From Syntrophobacterales bacterium (lineage in GTDB: Bacteria > Desulfobacterota > Syntrophobacteria > Syntrophobacterales > Thermodesulforhabdaceae): 64,000 bases of DNA. Under the pieces are notes generated by a model that was not told the DNA's origin, did no database searches, and worked only from the letters and a program-made list of their open reading frames with translations. Each line of letters opens with the position of its first letter. Position 1 is the first letter of the stretch. Location of the stretch: positions 1 through 64,000 of the forward strand of contig JAOACS010000031.1 of assembly GCA_026417655.1 (NCBI GenBank). The letters run 5' to 3'. A program made the translations under genes and the position numbers. Below are positions 62,210 through 64,000 of the stretch, piece by piece.

Positions 62210-64000
62210 TCAGAGCTTTTCCCAGAAGGTTCCCTTAGGGGTATCAATAAGTTTAATTCCTCTAAGAAGGAGCTCCTTTCTTAAATTATCAGAAATTTCC
62301 CACAACCCACTTTTCCTAGCCCTTTCGCGCTCCGCTATGATTTTCTTTTCTTCCTCCCTAAGTCCCTCAAGATCTCTCTGGAAAATGCCTCCGAGGATAC
62401 CGTTAATTTTACCAAAAATGTCTAGAATCCCCCTACCATCCTCTTCCAATAGCCCCTTTTCGTCTATTAGAGGATTTACCTTACGCACAAAGGCGAAAAC
62501 TTCGGCCATGGCCTGAGGCACATTCAGATCATCCGACAAAGCCGAAGTAAAACCCTGTTCAAGGGAGTAAATATCATCTGAGAGTGAAGGCGTGTCCCTT
62601 ACGGGACGCTCCAGGGCGTTATGAATGCGAGAGATGAAACGTCTTATCCTGTGAAAGCCTTTAATCGCTCCCGCAAGATCCTTCCTTGATGCATGAAGAG
62701 GCTTACGATAATGGGTAGTCAACATCCAGTATCGGATCTCTTCTGGTTTGTAACCCTCCCGAAGAAGATCCATTAAGGAGATCTCATCGCAAATCTCATC
62801 ATCAGGACAATCCCTTCGGGTCCAGCACTGTTCGGAGATAAGCCATATCCTGGAAAACTCCTTAACTCCTAGGGCATCGGCGAGAGCCTTTACATTCTCA
62901 AGGTGGGGAAAAAGAAACTCAACGCTACTAAGATATATATCGACTGAGCCCTTCGAGGTTCCACCAACCTTTCCAAGAGCCGCTGCCGTTACGGCGATGT
63001 GCCACGTGGGTATAACATTTCCCCAGGGGGTTTTCATGTAGATACCTTGCTTTAGCTCAGAAAGCCCAACTCGCTTGAGAAGCGCGAAGTCCTGGGGAGC
63101 GAGTTTTTCGTAATAGGAAAAATCCGACGGTTTACCTGGACGAAGCCTAGCAGGATCGATGTGGGAAAGTCCCCCGTATCCAGGCACCTTGGAGATATCG
63201 AAATAAACAGATCTAAGCTTTTCATAGGCGAAACCTCTTGACATGAGAAGCTTAACCTGCTCGATGATGGCATCCTCAAGTTCCGACATTTTCACAAAGT
63301 GATAGGATGGATCCATGAAAAACCTTCGGAAAAGATCAAGAAGATCCTCAATCCTTTCCCTAACATATCTTCCGAGCTCCATACCTGCGATGGTTGAACC
63401 TGCAATTGTTCTACTGTCAAAATCAGGAAGAACAATAACGGGATAGACCATAAACTGTTTGAACTTAAGAAACCTTACCAGAAGATCAGCCACAAAGAAG
63501 CGACGAGATTCCTTGAGATTAAGGGGAACATCAAGAGGAGGTCCTGTTATAAAAAGCCTTACCTTCCCCTCCTCTATTGGAACAAGCCTTCTTTTCTCTG
63601 AGGAGGCTTCATCGTAAAAGCTAAAATCCGGCTCAATCATTACTGTAAAGAGGTTTGTGCTAAGATAGCGATCGCCTCCATCGGGAAGAATGGCCACTAT
63701 TGTCCCCTCTCTTCTTTCTTTAGCGATACGAACTGCGGCAGCCATTGCCGCCCCAGAACTCATACCGGCAAATATACCCTCTTCTTTGGCAAGTCGTCTC
63801 GCCATTTCAAAGGCTTCTTCGTCGCCGATGTGGATGATTCTGTCGAGTATAGTCGGATCATAAATACCGGGAACATAGGACTCCTTCATATTCTTAAGTC
63901 CTTGAATCTTATGGCCCGGATAGGGTTCAACAGCAACAATCTCAATATTTGGATTTCTTTCTTTGAGGGCCCTTGCCAATCCCATCGCAGTCCCGGACGT
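62210..64000 (-). CDS. Cysteine synthase fused to a degenerate cysteinyl-tRNA-synthetase-like domain (partial)
   Basis: The gene runs off the right edge; 596 C-terminal residues are visible. The first 110 are the C-terminal part of a CysK/CysM-type PLP enzyme (TSGTAMGLARALKERNP, ILPDGGDRYLSTNLF). The next 470 residues follow CysRS along its whole length: VRLFITGPPLDVPLNLKESR aligns with YVCGPTVYDYIHIGNAR, TWHIAVTAAAL with GWHIECSAMS, and EEIRYWMLTTHYRKPL with the anticodon-stem region. The HIGH site, at least two zinc ligands (the Cys of CGP and the Cys of HIEC) and KMSKS (here DDEICDEIS) are all replaced. The tail ends KLIDTPKGTFWEKL, as CysRS does (DTPxGTxW). It should not charge tRNA-Cys, and a regulatory or scaffolding role is inference. 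Confidence 0.85.
   Translation of the reverse strand, partial: TSGTAMGLARALKERNPNIEIVAVEPYPGHKIQGLKNMKESYVPGIYDPTILDRIIHIGDEEAFEMARRLAKEEGIFAGMSSGAAMAAAVRIAKERREGTIVAILPDGGDRYLSTNLFTVMIEPDFSFYDEASSEKRRLVPIEEGKVRLFITGPPLDVPLNLKESRRFFVADLLVRFLKFKQFMVYPVIVLPDFDSRTIAGSTIAGMELGRYVRERIEDLLDLFRRFFMDPSYHFVKMSELEDAIIEQVKLLMSRGFAYEKLRSVYFDISKVPGYGGLSHIDPARLRPGKPSDFSYYEKLAPQDFALLKRVGLSELKQGIYMKTPWGNVIPTWHIAVTAAALGKVGGTSKGSVDIYLSSVEFLFPHLENVKALADALGVKEFSRIWLISEQCWTRRDCPDDEICDEISLMDLLREGYKPEEIRYWMLTTHYRKPLHASRKDLAGAIKGFHRIRRFISRIHNALERPVRDTPSLSDDIYSLEQGFTSALSDDLNVPQAMAEVFAFVRKVNPLIDEKGLLEEDGRGILDIFGKINGILGGIFQRDLEGLREEEKKIIAERERARKSGLWEISDNLRKELLLRGIKLIDTPKGTFWEKL

Overview
The window reads as a chromosome segment of an anaerobic Gram-negative bacterium, most likely a Desulfobacterota (classical delta-proteobacterial) lineage. 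The signs are a spd/mitochondrial-type EF-G, a citramalate route to isoleucine, cytoplasmic tungsto/molybdo-oxidoreductases with many [4Fe-4S] ferredoxin partners, a stand-alone AICAR transformylase, an Wzm/Wzt-type exporter and PAS-rich sensory proteins. This is inferred from protein character and gene order; no database search was possible. There is no CRISPR array, prophage or rRNA. The only RNA gene seen is a tRNA-Glu, and the only mobile element is the right end of an IS3-family element at the left edge.

Layout. 0-0.6 kb: right end of the IS3-family element, abutting what may be a truncated gene. 0.7-2.4 kb: a secreted MepA-like murein endopeptidase with LysM repeats. 2.7-5.9 kb (minus): rpmH-rnpA-yidD-yidC-jag behind a good sigma70 promoter. 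5.9-8.8 kb (minus): lysC-cimA. 8.9-15.4 kb (minus): a redox cluster with a formate-dehydrogenase-like subunit, three ferredoxin-type proteins, a methyltransferase and a second molybdopterin oxidoreductase. 15.5-16.3 kb: two small unknown genes. 16.4-22.7 kb (plus): a housekeeping run phoH-like, 7TM-HD phosphodiesterase, ybeY, pdxJ, acpS, nnrDE, tsaE. 22.8-26.3 kb: EF-G followed by a RecA/KaiC-like ATPase and an unknown protein. 26.6-34.6 kb: acyl-CoA synthetase, TPR protein, AICAR transformylase (minus), orphan amino-acid-type binding protein, DUF4870, UbiA-type DPPR synthase-like protein, Wzm and Wzt. 34.6-43.1 kb: xseA (minus), then thrS-infC-rpmI-rplT-pheS-pheT and a PilZ-like gene. 43.2-48.7 kb (minus): tRNA-Glu, a large hybrid sensor and an MCP. 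48.9-54.5 kb (plus): MoxR ATPase, VWA protein, TtcA-like enzyme, polA. 54.5-64 kb (minus): an unusual cysteine synthase fusion, nadB, ftsQ, ftsA, ftsZ, a radical SAM protein and a short DnaJ-like protein.

Most of the window is ordinary core metabolism and information processing. The strongest unexpected signal is at the right edge. There the C-terminal half of a cysteine synthase is fused in frame to a full-length cysteinyl-tRNA-synthetase-like region that has lost the HIGH motif, the KMSKS motif and at least two zinc-ligand positions. Other points are a hybrid sensor whose histidine-kinase ATP-binding domain is degenerate, an infC gene whose only plausible start is CTG, a 7TM-HD protein lacking the usual extracytoplasmic domain, and an uncharacterised ATPase/partner pair behind EF-G.
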